Notes under the pieces: model-generated
The model's database searches: none
Seen by the model: the letters and a program-made list of their open reading frames with translations, nothing else
Told to the model about the DNA's origin: nothing
Made by a program: the position numbers and the translations under genes
Source of the DNA: DATJNI01 sp035508275
Lineage (GTDB): Bacteria > Patescibacteriota > Saccharimonadia > Saccharimonadales > UBA4665
Direction of reading: 5' to 3'
Assembly: GCA_035508275.1 (NCBI GenBank)
Contig: DATJNI010000016.1
Coordinates: forward strand, 22,150-86,149
DNA length: 64,000 bases
Part shown: piece after piece, positions 1-9,177 of the stretch
How the letters are laid out: each line of letters opens with the position of its first letter
Position numbering within the stretch: position 1 is the first letter of the stretch

Positions 1-1
1 T

Positions 2-745
2 GTTATGACACCGGGGATTAGCAGCCACGGTCCAACCTTACCTTTTTGGCAGGGCCTAACTCGCTCACTAGAGCTGACTGCTGAAGAGTATCATGAAGCC
101 ATCCTAGACCATGCCGGTGACGATAACGTACGTCTAATTGGTACTTCTCTAGGCTCGTTAATTGGCGCAAAACTAGCACTAAGAAACATGTCTGTTCACC
201 CTGAGCATGAACTAAACCTGCGGTCACTTGGTTTTATCTCTCCAGCAGTTGGAGCTAAGGGCATTCATGAAGACATAGATGACTGGACGGGTCCTGACGT
301 AGACGATAAACTCTTTATCCAGCGTCTAACTGCCAGATTTTTTGCTCATATGCCGGCAGATATTACTAGGATGGCAGCACTGTACCCGGAAACGGTAGCT
401 ATGTGCTCTAGCGCCCTCATGGTTTATGCTTCTCAGCCAACAAAATACCACACTCGTTTAGCAACTTTAGTTGGTAATGTACTGGGCGCTCAACAAGGAA
501 TGGAGTGGGATGAGCTTAAAGCTGTGGCCACGGAATACCCGACAAGGATTATAGCTGGGCAGGATGATCCACTTTGGAAGGTTCAGCGGGCTCAATTTGA
601 GCAACTACTAAAATCTACTAGTAGCCACCTGGCAAATATAATGATTGGTACGGTTATAGATAGGGGTCACGCACTGTCTCTGGACGCCAAAGGGACTATA
701 GCTCAGCTTGATGGACTATCTAAGCTGCACCCTTTACTTGCTTAA
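2..745 (+). CDS. alpha/beta hydrolase, 5'-truncated by window edge
   Basis: The reading frame is open to the left edge, so the true start is probably outside the window; the first ATG inside is at position 5. The protein shows the alpha/beta-hydrolase signature: an oxyanion-type HGP near the N-terminus, the nucleophile elbow GTSLGS (GxSxG) near residue 47, a candidate acid in AGQDDPL near residue 188 and a late histidine in DRGHALSL near residue 220. The substrate cannot be told from sequence. The 3' end overlaps the convergent uvrB end by 26 bp. It has no visible partner gene inside the window. Confidence 0.7.
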   Translation, partial: VMTPGISSHGPTLPFWQGLTRSLELTAEEYHEAILDHAGDDNVRLIGTSLGSLIGAKLALRNMSVHPEHELNLRSLGFISPAVGAKGIHEDIDDWTGPDVDDKLFIQRLTARFFAHMPADITRMAALYPETVAMCSSALMVYASQPTKYHTRLATLVGNVLGAQQGMEWDELKAVATEYPTRIIAGQDDPLWKVQRAQFEQLLKSTSSHLANIMIGTVIDRGHALSLDAKGTIAQLDGLSKLHPLLA

Positions 746-2684
746 TTATGTCTCGTAGCTCAGCTGCCGTCTCAAACTGAAGGTTAGCGGCAGCCAGTTC
801 CATTTGTGAATTTAGGTCTTTAATTAGCGAGCCGTACTCGTCCTTTGGTATTTTCTTAAGGTCCAGTTTGGCTCGTTTAGCTTCTTCAGGTAGATCAGGC
901 CGCATGCCCTTTTCGACTTGTCTGCTTATGCTCTTCGGGGTAATGCCGTGCTTTTTGTTGTAGTCACTCTGGATTTTTCGTCGGCGGTCTGTTTCCTTGA
1001 TGGCTCTAGCCATACTGTTGGTAACGTGGTCAGCATAGAATATTACCCGGCCGTTTTGATGCCTGGCAGCTCTGCCGATTGTTTGGATTAGGGCTTGCTC
1101 GCTCCTAAGGAACCCTTCTTTGTCAGCATCGAGTATGGCGACCAAGGATACCTCTGGTAGGTCTAGACCTTCTCTTAGCAAGTTAATGCCGACTAATACG
1201 TCGTAGGTGCCTATTCTTAGGTCTCTTAGGATGTCACTGCGCTCTAGGGTGTCTATGTCACTATGAAGGTAAGCTACCTTGATGTTAATTTCTTTAAGGT
1301 ATTCGCTTAGGTCTTCGCTCATGCGCTTAGTAAGTGTCGTTACTAGCACTCTTTGGTGTTTTTTAACGGTTTCGCTTATTTGGTTTACCAGGTCGTCAAT
1401 TTGATGCGTGACCGGCTTTATCTCTATTTCGGGGTCTAGTATACCGGTTGGCCTAATGACCTGCTCGATTGGTTTAGGGCTACGGGTAAGTTCGTACTCA
1501 GCAGGAGTAGCACTAACATATATAGCCTGGTTAACATGTTTTTCGAATTCACTAAACGTAAGGGGACGGTTATCTAGAGCGCTAGGTAGCCTAAAGCCGT
1601 GTTCAACTAGAACTTCTTTTCTTGATCTGTCGCCGTTATACATGCCCCTAAGCTGTGGCATGGTCATGTGTGATTCGTCTATAACCATAAGATAGTCGTC
1701 GGGGAAATAGTCCAGTAGGGTGGCTGGCTGTTCTCCTGGGGCACGATTAGTTAAATAACGCGAATAGTTCTCTATACCTTTAACAAAGCCGGTTTCTTGG
1801 AGCATTTCTATGTCAAAGCGGGTGCGCTGTTCTAGCCTTTGGGCTTCAAGTAACTTACCCTCTTTTTTAAATTGTCTGAGCCTAGCTTCCAGTTCAGTTT
1901 CAATGCTACCAAGCGCTATCTTTAACTTTTCTTGGGGCGTTACATAGTGCGAGCCTGGAAAGATTCTGTAGCTAGATAGTTCCTGCAGTATTTCACCAGT
2001 TAGTGGATCAATCTTAGTTATACGCTCGACTTGGTCGCCGTAGAACTCGATGCGGTAAGCCAGCTCTTCGCCGGCTGGATAAATATCTACGACATCACCT
2101 CTAACTCTAAAAGTGGAGCGATGAAAGTCTATGTCGTTTCTTTGATACTGAATGTCGCTAAGTTGCCTTAGGAACTTATCTCTAACTTTTCGCTCGCCCT
2201 TAACGACCGGGATAGACAGGTTTGAGTAGTCCTCAACTGAACCTATGCCGTATATACACGAGACGCTGGCAACTATAATGACGTCGTTTCTAGTTAGCAG
2301 CGCATCAGTTGCAGCGTGGCGCAATCTATCTATCTCTTCGTTAATTTGTGAGTCTTTCTCAATATATGTATCACTTCTAGGGATGTAAGCTTCTGGTTGG
2401 TAGTAGTCGAAGTAGCTGACAAAGTAATGGACGGCATTATCCGGGAAGAAGCGTTTAAATTCGCCGTAAAGTTGGGCAGCCAGCGTCTTGTTATGCGACA
2501 AGACTAAAGTAGGCCGCTGAACTCTATCTATTACGTTAGCGGCAGTAAAGGTCTTGCCCGATCCGGTTACGCCCATAAGCGTCTGGTGCTTGTGGTGGTT
2601 TTTTAGTCCCTTAACAAGTGCCTCTATGGCTTGGGGTTGATCTCCGGTCGGCTTAAAGTCACTTTTAAGCTTGAACTTAGTCAT
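720..2684 (-). CDS. uvrB: UvrABC system protein B (excinuclease subunit, DNA helicase-like)
   Basis: UvrB is the damage-verifying subunit of nucleotide excision repair; it is loaded by UvrA and recruits UvrC. At 654 aa it has normal length. Visible features in order: Walker A GVTGSGKT near residue 40, the beta-hairpin region YYQPEAYIPRSDTYIEKD near residue 95-110, the DESH box near residue 338, helicase motifs including SATPAEYE and QTIGRAARH, and a C-terminal UVR domain (EYGSLIKDLNSQMELAAANL) that contacts UvrC. It sits downstream of the LOG gene, but a -10-like TAAAAT ends 8 nt before its ATG, so it may have its own leaderless transcript. No uvrA or uvrC is in the window. Confidence 0.97.
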   Translation of the reverse strand: MTKFKLKSDFKPTGDQPQAIEALVKGLKNHHKHQTLMGVTGSGKTFTAANVIDRVQRPTLVLSHNKTLAAQLYGEFKRFFPDNAVHYFVSYFDYYQPEAYIPRSDTYIEKDSQINEEIDRLRHAATDALLTRNDVIIVASVSCIYGIGSVEDYSNLSIPVVKGERKVRDKFLRQLSDIQYQRNDIDFHRSTFRVRGDVVDIYPAGEELAYRIEFYGDQVERITKIDPLTGEILQELSSYRIFPGSHYVTPQEKLKIALGSIETELEARLRQFKKEGKLLEAQRLEQRTRFDIEMLQETGFVKGIENYSRYLTNRAPGEQPATLLDYFPDDYLMVIDESHMTMPQLRGMYNGDRSRKEVLVEHGFRLPSALDNRPLTFSEFEKHVNQAIYVSATPAEYELTRSPKPIEQVIRPTGILDPEIEIKPVTHQIDDLVNQISETVKKHQRVLVTTLTKRMSEDLSEYLKEINIKVAYLHSDIDTLERSDILRDLRIGTYDVLVGINLLREGLDLPEVSLVAILDADKEGFLRSEQALIQTIGRAARHQNGRVIFYADHVTNSMARAIKETDRRRKIQSDYNKKHGITPKSISRQVEKGMRPDLPEEAKRAKLDLKKIPKDEYGSLIKDLNSQMELAAANLQFETAAELRDIIKQVKGAA

Positions 2685-2692
2685 ACCTAGAC

Positions 2693-2698
2693 ATTTTA
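2693..2698 (-). promoter_or_regulatory. -10 element of uvrB (leaderless type)
   Basis: On the minus strand TATAAAAT lies so that TAAAAT ends 8 nt before the uvrB ATG. A transcript starting at the usual distance would begin at or next to the start codon. No convincing -35 was identified. Confidence 0.45.
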
Positions 2699-2717
2699 TA
2701 CTACCTTATTAGTAGTA

Positions 2718-3347
2718 CTAACCGTGACGGCTGGGACGAACGTCTCTTAGGTACCAGTCGTCGTCATGTCTTAGTAGATCTTTACGTATATCCATATATT
2801 TTTCATCGAGGAATTTAACTATTTTCTCAACCAGTTTCTCGGGGTCATCGTCGTAGACGACTAGACTCTCATTAGGCGGATTTAAGATTTCCATAAGTTT
2901 TGGTATTTCATCGGCAGTACCGCCGCTGCCAGTTAATATGCCGCAGGGTTTGTGAGCTTCTAGGGCTGAAGTAAACTCGTGCAGACTGCCAAAACGCCCG
3001 CCGATGGTAATAACGGCGTCGGAGGATTGGACTAGATACAGATCGCGGCCAACGTAGTTAAGGCCGGTAAAGTTAATGAAGTCAAAACATTTGCTGGGCA
3101 AGCGGTACTTTCTTATGTGCTCAATAAGGCCAACAGCCGGGGAAAAACCAACGCTCATGCCTCCAGCCTTTTTGGCTCCAGCTGCGGCGTAGTAAGGAAG
3201 ACCGACTGTTGCGCCGGTAGTTAGGATGTGGCCAGTTTTAGCTATGGCAGCACCGACCTGGCTAGCTAATAAGGCATCCTCTTCAACTGTTTCGCCGGAA
3301 GCTGCTCCAGAAACACAAATAGAGTATTTAAGCTTGGCATCTGTCAT
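2718..3347 (-). CDS. LOG/SLOG-family Rossmann protein (TIGR00725-like)
   Basis: This 209-aa protein has the Rossmann-like fold signature of the LOG (lysine-decarboxylase-like/cytokinin phosphoribohydrolase) and SLOG superfamily: an N-terminal ICVSGAASG, a central TTGATVGLPYYAAAGAKKAG nucleotide-binding region, and GGRFGSLHEF, which corresponds to the PGGxGTxxE active-site motif. Here the motif is altered (GGRFGSLHE), keeping the glutamate. Such proteins bind or hydrolyse nucleotides; the substrate is not predictable. Its start overlaps the end of the upstream unknown gene by 4 bp (ATGA), so the two are translationally coupled. Confidence 0.75.
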   Translation of the reverse strand: MTDAKLKYSICVSGAASGETVEEDALLASQVGAAIAKTGHILTTGATVGLPYYAAAGAKKAGGMSVGFSPAVGLIEHIRKYRLPSKCFDFINFTGLNYVGRDLYLVQSSDAVITIGGRFGSLHEFTSALEAHKPCGILTGSGGTADEIPKLMEILNPPNESLVVYDDDPEKLVEKIVKFLDEKYMDIRKDLLRHDDDWYLRDVRPSRHG

Positions 3348-4588
3348 AACTGGCTGCTTTCCGCTAGTTCAGGTTGGAGTTCATTTATTAATGAGTTCTC
3401 AACCGGTTCGTGGTTCAGGTATCTAAGTAGCAATTCGTGCCAGAGCGAGTTCTTGAAGTAGTGGCTGATACGCTCTTCGTAGGATCTAGCGTTGCAGAGG
3501 TTTAAGGCTGAGTCGATTAAATTAAGTGAGACTGGGCTGTGACCGTCGAGCATGCCTAAGAAGCTTGAGCCGTCCCAGAAGCTAAAGTCTTCAACTAGGC
3601 CTTTGAGGCTCTCTTCTATGGGCGTATAGACCATGTCCTCAGCTCTTAAGTATGGTTCAAATAGCTCGTGCCTAAATTTGTCGGCAACTTGTGAGTAATA
3701 GCGGTGGACTAAGTTCCAGGGTATTGGCTGATCTAGGATTCTAGACTTAAGCTGTGTTTGGTTGTTGCTTAGCTTATATACCGTGTCGCCAAAGCCGCTT
3801 CTAACCTGAGATATCTTGAGGAAGGTGGAGGTTGCCCGTATCTGGTTGACTTCGTTTAGGGCTAGGCTCATGTCGGCCGTCACTACACCTTTAGGTAGTT
3901 CTTCTTTGGGGAGTGGCATAAGTACTATAGCGCCTGTTTCCTTATTTGCCAGAATGTTACTGCCCCTAGCCGATAGCGCTTGGGCGCTTATTGCCTTCCA
4001 GTGTGAGTTAGTAGGCTCGTATAGATAGATCATTCTTTCTTCGAAGTCCGATGGGCCAAGCTGACGGTAGAGTTCATGAAATTTCTTTTGCCAAGCTAGA
4101 GATTCAAATAAGTTGGTGGCTGGCAGGATAGCCAGAGTAGGTTCTCGCTTAAGCATTGAGTCGACTGAGCGGTAGCCGAGAGCCTTCATGGTTTTCTTAG
4201 GTGATACGACTTTAAGTAAGCTCTTTAGTTTGCTCTTTTTAACCCCAAAGCAGCGAAGCTGCTGGCTGCTAGATTTGATGGCTTCTATCATGCCGGCGAC
4301 CGGGTCGGCTTCGGCATTAATCTTTTCGGCTGCTAGCTTTCTTAAGGCTTTGGTTAAAGCTTCGTCGTCACGGGCTAGCTTATTCTGTAAGGCCATATAC
4401 AGCTCTTTAGGAGTGGTTTCTTTAGGATCAAGTCCTAAGGATCGGAGCTTGTCTTTAGTGGCTGCATTAATTTGAAGAGTGAAGTGTATATCGGTAGAAG
4501 GGTGGCCGTTGGCCTTCTCTAGTCCAGATAAACTTCTAGAAAAGTACGGCTCCTTAGCTTGCAATGAGTCAGACAAAAATCTTGTCAT
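3344..4588 (-). CDS. unknown 414-aa protein
   Basis: I do not recognise a family. The protein is soluble, with no signal peptide or membrane segment. It is rich in Lys/Ser/Leu helices in its N-terminal half (about residues 40-150, including a basic stretch KKSKLKSLLKVVSPKK near residue 118), followed by a mixed domain with aromatic-rich patches (ESLAWQKKFHELYRQLG near 180; DFSFWDGSSFLGMLDGH near 335). Codon use and spacing match the neighbouring core genes. It overlaps the LOG gene by 4 bp and is followed by uvrB, suggesting an operon of nucleotide or DNA-related proteins. It is separated by 78 bp from the upstream PfkB kinase gene, so it may have its own promoter. Confidence 0.7.
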   Translation of the reverse strand: MTRFLSDSLQAKEPYFSRSLSGLEKANGHPSTDIHFTLQINAATKDKLRSLGLDPKETTPKELYMALQNKLARDDEALTKALRKLAAEKINAEADPVAGMIEAIKSSSQQLRCFGVKKSKLKSLLKVVSPKKTMKALGYRSVDSMLKREPTLAILPATNLFESLAWQKKFHELYRQLGPSDFEERMIYLYEPTNSHWKAISAQALSARGSNILANKETGAIVLMPLPKEELPKGVVTADMSLALNEVNQIRATSTFLKISQVRSGFGDTVYKLSNNQTQLKSRILDQPIPWNLVHRYYSQVADKFRHELFEPYLRAEDMVYTPIEESLKGLVEDFSFWDGSSFLGMLDGHSPVSLNLIDSALNLCNARSYEERISHYFKNSLWHELLLRYLNHEPVENSLINELQPELAESSQL

Positions 4589-4666
4589 TTTTTATTTTTC
4601 TTTCACTCCCATTTTGTTCAAGAAATCTACTTTAATATTAGCATAAGCTGCGCCGTGAATTACAAA

Positions 4667-5668
4667 TTAAATCTTAGAAACTTTGTACCAATCTGGAGCC
4701 TGTTTTAAATATTGCTCCAATTGTTCTTCGCTTAGTAATCCAGCTTGGGCACCAACCTTTTGGACAACGCTCATAGAGTTAATTGGTCCCCACTGCAGCG
4801 CCCCCTCTATATTGTTGCCTTTAATTAAGGCTGCAACAAAAGTCGAAGCAAAGGCGTCACCGGCACCAGTTCGCTCAACCGGCGGACCTGGGTCAGGATA
4901 GACAGGCATCGATAGTCTTTCCTGGCCGTTACTGGCAAAGGCGCCTTTTGGTCCATCAGTAATTACTACTGTTTTAGGACCTAGAGCATGCAGCTTGTCG
5001 AAAAGATCGTTAATGTCGTCATGGTTACCGCCGCCTACTTCTGCTGCTTCTTCACGGTTTACAATTAAGACTTCGCTGCGACTGTAAACTCTTTTTAAGC
5101 GCTCAGTCCCAGCTTCTATTTGAAATGTCCCTGGCTGGAAGGCAAGCTTAACTTCTGGGTTATCGTCTAGCCAGTCAGACAATTGGTCATGGAAAGGCAG
5201 GGCATGTTCGCTGATTGAGCTAAAGTAAATCCATTTTGGTACTTCGTCTGGTCTCAGATGTGGCCAATGGTAGTCGTACTCTTCATGTTTAATAAGTATG
5301 GTTCGCTCTTCCTTATACCAAAGCACGTAGTGGTAGTTACTCTTCTTGTCTGGGTTGATTCTAATAAAGCGGGTGTCGACACCGTTTTTATGCATGGCGT
5401 TAATTATGTCGCGGCCATAGTTATCTCCGCCAACATTAGCAACAAATGCACTGCCTAGGCCAAGTCTGGCAAAGGCGACTGAAGCGTTTGCGGCATTACC
5501 GACTCCTTCAATGACTTCAGCGTGGTCAAAGGGTAGCTTAGTGCCAAAGGGCATGGCTAACCATTTGCCCTTTTCGTTTTCATAGGTTTCTGCCTGGTCG
5601 TCTATAAGTTTAATAAAGGCATCAGTTACGACGTCGCCGACACTTACTACATCAGGTTGCTTTGCCAC
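4667..5668 (-). CDS. PfkB-family carbohydrate kinase
   Basis: This is a ribokinase/PfkB-fold sugar or nucleoside kinase of typical length (333 aa). The N-terminal signature GVGNAANASVAFARLG (near residue 56) and the C-terminal signature RTGAGDAFAS (near residue 267, containing the catalytic Asp and anion-hole glycines) are both intact. It is the last gene of a central-carbon operon, just after fructose-bisphosphate aldolase, which makes a sugar-phosphate kinase role such as fructose or fructose-6-phosphate phosphorylation attractive; that is inference. Gap to fba is 73 bp, the largest inside the cluster. Confidence 0.88.
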   Translation of the reverse strand: MAKQPDVVSVGDVVTDAFIKLIDDQAETYENEKGKWLAMPFGTKLPFDHAEVIEGVGNAANASVAFARLGLGSAFVANVGGDNYGRDIINAMHKNGVDTRFIRINPDKKSNYHYVLWYKEERTILIKHEEYDYHWPHLRPDEVPKWIYFSSISEHALPFHDQLSDWLDDNPEVKLAFQPGTFQIEAGTERLKRVYSRSEVLIVNREEAAEVGGGNHDDINDLFDKLHALGPKTVVITDGPKGAFASNGQERLSMPVYPDPGPPVERTGAGDAFASTFVAALIKGNNIEGALQWGPINSMSVVQKVGAQAGLLSEEQLEQYLKQAPDWYKVSKI

Positions 5669-5741
5669 TTACCCACCCTTTTTATTTCTTTATGTGCTTT
5701 AGTTAGTTTAACAAGCTGTCATGTCAAACTCAAGCTTATGC

Positions 5742-6656
5742 TTAGGGCTGGGCCTTTCCGGCGCTATTAAAGTCATCAATTTTACTTTCTACTACCGCTT
5801 GAACCGCTTTTACCACTTCTTTGGTTATGAGCTTGGAGACAGATATTTCATCGGGATTGTCTTTTAGAACCTTCTCGAGTGTGGTGCGATAAGCGTAGCG
5901 CATATCTGAGTTAATATTTATCTTGCTAACGCCTATTGCTACGGCATCTCTAAAGTAGTGTCCAGGAGTGTCGCTGCCGCCGTGCAAGCTAATATTGCAG
6001 TCAATAGCTTCCCTAATTCTTTTCAGTAGGTCTAGGTCTAGGACTTTAGGGACAGGGTACTTGCCGTGCAAGTTGCCAATGGCAGCCGCGTAAGTATCTA
6101 TGCCGGTAGCCTCAACGAAAGCTTTGGCGCCTTCAGGGGTTGAGAAAGTTTTCTTTATTTCTTCGTAGTCTATTGTTTCGTTGTGTAGATCAGAGCTACC
6201 GCTAAAGTAGTGCGGTTCGCTCTCTACGCTTGCACCAGTGAATTTAGCGTATTCAACTACCTCTTTGGTGGCCTTAATTATGTCCTCATCGCTAGCGTCA
6301 TGCTTCGCCTGAGAAACGTCAATATGTATAAACTCAAAGCCGGCGTCAATTCCAGCCTTGGCAGCCTCTACGCTAGGGCTATGGTCGAGGTTAATATATA
6401 TTTCAATCTGGTAAGCTCGGGCATAATTAGTTACCAGGTCACGAATGTTGTCTAGGCCAATATCGTCAACTTCGCCTTGGGACAGTTCGACCAGGACTGG
6501 GGCGTTTTTGTTTTTAGCGGCTTGGGCGACAGCTTTAAGTGTCGGCTGGTCGTCAAGGTTAAAAGCACCAAAAGCCCAGTGCTCATTTCTAGCCTGGATC
6601 ATCCGCTGACGGGCTTTAGCGCAGTTAGCTCGTATTTGAGAAACAGTTAAAGGCAT
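5742..6656 (-). CDS. fba: class II fructose-bisphosphate aldolase
   Basis: The enzyme cleaves fructose-1,6-bisphosphate to dihydroxyacetone phosphate and glyceraldehyde-3-phosphate (or a related ketose bisphosphate) using a divalent metal. The class II core is visible: catalytic Asp and metal His in INLDHSPSV near residue 90, further metal histidines in AIGNLHGKY near residue 192 and SLHGGSDTPG near residue 224, and the phosphate-binding KININSDMR near residue 246. At 304 aa it is close to GatY/KbaY/Fba proteins, so tagatose-bisphosphate cannot be excluded. Its place between transketolase and PfkB kinase supports fructose-bisphosphate. It starts 43 bp before the transketolase gene end. Confidence 0.92.
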   Translation of the reverse strand: MPLTVSQIRANCAKARQRMIQARNEHWAFGAFNLDDQPTLKAVAQAAKNKNAPVLVELSQGEVDDIGLDNIRDLVTNYARAYQIEIYINLDHSPSVEAAKAGIDAGFEFIHIDVSQAKHDASDEDIIKATKEVVEYAKFTGASVESEPHYFSGSSDLHNETIDYEEIKKTFSTPEGAKAFVEATGIDTYAAAIGNLHGKYPVPKVLDLDLLKRIREAIDCNISLHGGSDTPGHYFRDAVAIGVSKININSDMRYAYRTTLEKVLKDNPDEISVSKLITKEVVKAVQAVVESKIDDFNSAGKAQP

Positions 6657-6699
6657 AAGATGCTATTAGTATAACCGCTAATGGTTTGTCTTTTCAAAG

Positions 6700-7677
6700 C
6701 TACTTGGCTTTCTTGTCTATAACCATGCTTGCTGCCAGCCCAATGTGCTTAGAATCCAAGCCAAAGTGCCTGATTAGCTCGTTAGGTTCTCCAGACTCGC
6801 CGAAACGGTCCTGCATGCCAACGCGCATGATTGGAACTGGATAATGATCACTAGTCAGTTCGGCAACTGCGCCGCCTAGTCCGCCAGCTGCCTGACCCTC
6901 CTCTATAGTTACTGCTGCTTTGGTCTTTTTAACACTATCGATGATTGTCTCTAGATCAAGCGGCTTAATGGTTGGGACATGAATTACTTCGGCGTCGATG
7001 CCGTCTTTCTTTAGCTCTTCGGCGGCCATCAGCGCCTGGTAAGTCATGGTACCGGTAGCTATTAAGCTGACGTCTTTGCCTTCTCGAAAAACATAGGCCT
7101 TACCGATAGCAAATGGTGTGTCTTTGGTGGTAATTATGGGTGTGGCTTCTCTAGCTAGTCGCATATATGCCGGGTGATTATGTTTAGCAAGAGCAAGAGT
7201 TGCCTTTTCGGCTTCAACTGAGTCACAAGGAGCCAGGACTATCATGTTGGGGAGGACACGCATGAGGGCTATGTCTTCCAGCATTTGGTGAGTAGCACCG
7301 TCTGGACCGACGCTTACTCCGGCATGAGAGCCAATTATCTTGACTGGCTGATCATTCAAGCAAATGGTCGTTCTAATCTGTTCCCAGTTTCGGCCTGGGC
7401 TGAAGGCAGCATAGGAGCTAACAAAAGGTATCTTGCCCATGGCGGCTAGGCCAGAGCCAGTAGTAACTAGATTTTGCTCGGCCACGCCAATCTCAACGAA
7501 TCTATCTGGGAATTTTTCCTTAAATTCATTCATATGGGTAGAGCCGGTTAGATCGGCGCAACAAGCGACTACTCGCTCGTCAAGTTCGCCGGCTTCGGCT
7601 AGACCTTTGCCAAAACCTTTTCTAATTGGTTCGGCTGCTAGGTCTCGCATTATGTTAAGCAGGTGCAGCTCACTCAT
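6700..7677 (-). CDS. tktB: transketolase, C-terminal subunit
   Basis: Carries the pyrimidine-binding and C-terminal domains of transketolase: VEIGVAEQNLVTTGSGLA near residue 61 contains the catalytic Glu that activates the thiamine diphosphate, followed by SSYAAFSPGRNWEQIR. It pairs with the N-terminal subunit encoded immediately upstream to form a two-chain transketolase of the non-oxidative pentose phosphate pathway. I chose the ATG at 7677 over the GTG at 7683 because GGAG lies five bases before it. The start overlaps the end of the N-terminal subunit by 8 bp, ensuring coupled, roughly equal synthesis. Confidence 0.93.
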   Translation of the reverse strand: MSELHLLNIMRDLAAEPIRKGFGKGLAEAGELDERVVACCADLTGSTHMNEFKEKFPDRFVEIGVAEQNLVTTGSGLAAMGKIPFVSSYAAFSPGRNWEQIRTTICLNDQPVKIIGSHAGVSVGPDGATHQMLEDIALMRVLPNMIVLAPCDSVEAEKATLALAKHNHPAYMRLAREATPIITTKDTPFAIGKAYVFREGKDVSLIATGTMTYQALMAAEELKKDGIDAEVIHVPTIKPLDLETIIDSVKKTKAAVTIEEGQAAGGLGGAVAELTSDHYPVPIMRVGMQDRFGESGEPNELIRHFGLDSKHIGLAASMVIDKKAK

Positions 7678-8524
7678 GTTCACTCCGAATTTTGCCGCCT
7701 AGAGTTCTTAGCTCGTGAAGGGCTTTAACAGCCTGCTCATGGTTCGGTGGGATGCCGTGCCAATTAAAGTCGTTTTCCATAAAATCTACACCTTTACCGG
7801 GGATGGTGTGGGCAATGATCATAACTGGCTTCTCTTCTATAGCCTTAGCCATATGTAGCGTGTCTATAACAGCCTCAATGTTGTTGCCGTCAACTTCCTC
7901 AACATGCCAACCAAAAGCCTGCCATTTGGCTTTAAGATCCTCTAAGGGCATAACCTCCTCAGTTGGACCGTCAATCTGGATGTTGTTGCGATCGGTAATA
8001 GCTGTTACTTGATTCAATTTGTATTTGCCGGCAAGCATGGCTGCTTCCCAAACGTTGCCCTCGTCTTGTTCACCGTCGCCCATAACCACGTAGATACGAC
8101 GGCTTTTGTTTTTGTCCATTCGTAGAGCCAAAGCCATACCGTTGGCCTGACTCAGACCACTGCCGAGTGGTCCGGAGGTGGTTTCTAGTCCTGGCAGTCT
8201 TAGTCTTTCGGGATGACCCTGAAGACGGGAGCCAAGCTTTCTTAGCGTCATAAGCTCTTTGCGGTCAAAGTATCCGGCTCGTGCCATAGTGGCATATCTA
8301 ACTGGTACGCAGTGACCGTTGGACTGAATAAGAATGTCTCTTTCTTCCCAGGCAGGGTTATCTGGGTCGTGGTTTAGGACCTCAAAGTATAGGGCGGTAA
8401 AGATGTCGGCTAGACCTAAGGGGCCAGCACTGTGGCCACTGCCGGCATGCTCTAGCATGGTAATAATGTCTTCCCTTATGCCGTTAGCAATGAGCTCTAG
8501 GCTCTCAACCGTGTGCTTTGCCAT
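7670..8524 (-). CDS. tktA: transketolase, N-terminal subunit
   Basis: This 284-aa protein is the thiamine-pyrophosphate-binding half of transketolase. The ThDP motif GDGEQDEGNVWEAAMLAGKY (near residue 149) is intact, as are SGHSAGPLG near residue 28 and the conserved GPLGSGLSQANGMALA near residue 117. It needs the partner chain encoded directly downstream. The split form is common in Firmicutes, archaea and CPR bacteria. The gene starts 20 bp after the rpe stop in the central-carbon operon. Confidence 0.94.
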   Translation of the reverse strand: MAKHTVESLELIANGIREDIITMLEHAGSGHSAGPLGLADIFTALYFEVLNHDPDNPAWEERDILIQSNGHCVPVRYATMARAGYFDRKELMTLRKLGSRLQGHPERLRLPGLETTSGPLGSGLSQANGMALALRMDKNKSRRIYVVMGDGEQDEGNVWEAAMLAGKYKLNQVTAITDRNNIQIDGPTEEVMPLEDLKAKWQAFGWHVEEVDGNNIEAVIDTLHMAKAIEEKPVMIIAHTIPGKGVDFMENDFNWHGIPPNHEQAVKALHELRTLGGKIRSEHE

Positions 8525-8544
8525 TTCCCCTCCCTGAGTTACAT

Positions 8545-9177
8545 CTAGTGCAGCGCTAATTTTAGTTTAGCATAAGCCTGTTCGGGATTCGGGTCATCCT
8601 GAATAAAGCCGCCGACGTCTAGGACGCTAGCGCCGGCCTCCACTAGACTCTTAGCATTTTGATCGTTTATGCCACCGTCCCAGCTTATTTCCTTGTCTGG
8701 ATAAAGTTCTTTCGCGTTTTCCAGCTTATCTATTAGGCTCATGTCGGCTTGGCCGCCGTGGTAGCCTAGGTGTCCACCAAAAACTAAGATGTGATCATAG
8801 TTAGCGGCAACTTCTTTTATTTTGCCAAGCTCAGAGTCCTTTAATAGGGCAATGCCAGTTTTTATGCCTTCGCCTTTAAGGCTTTCGCAGAATTTTTTGT
8901 GATCAAGTTCGGCTTCAATGTGGACAATAACTAGATGAGGTTTTAGTTGCCTCAGTTCATCTATATGCTCCTCTGGCTTTTGGTTCATGAGGTGTAAGTC
9001 GGCCGTAATATATTCCGGCCACCAGATCTTATTTATATCTAGCGAGGTGGTAGGTGCGAACTTACCGTCCATGAGGTCGATATGTATTCTCTCGGCAAAG
9101 CCAAGAATGTTATCTATTTGCTTGCCGTAGTCTTCTTCGTTTTCGGCTGTGATAGTTGGACAGATAACTGGGCTCAT
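8545..9177 (-). CDS. rpe: ribulose-phosphate 3-epimerase family protein
   Basis: A TIM-barrel protein of 210 aa. It keeps the RPE metal and catalytic positions: HIDLMDGKFAP near residue 32 (His, Asp), DLHLMN near residue 60 (His) and SWDGGIND near residue 165 (Asp). The reaction expected is interconversion of ribulose-5-phosphate and xylulose-5-phosphate. Sequence elsewhere is divergent (for example FGGHLGYHGGQ where the phosphate loop is expected), so a related hexulose-phosphate epimerase is possible, but the flanking rpiB and transketolase support RPE. It overlaps rpiB by 4 bp. Confidence 0.85.
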   Translation of the reverse strand: MSPVICPTITAENEEDYGKQIDNILGFAERIHIDLMDGKFAPTTSLDINKIWWPEYITADLHLMNQKPEEHIDELRQLKPHLVIVHIEAELDHKKFCESLKGEGIKTGIALLKDSELGKIKEVAANYDHILVFGGHLGYHGGQADMSLIDKLENAKELYPDKEISWDGGINDQNAKSLVEAGASVLDVGGFIQDDPNPEQAYAKLKLALH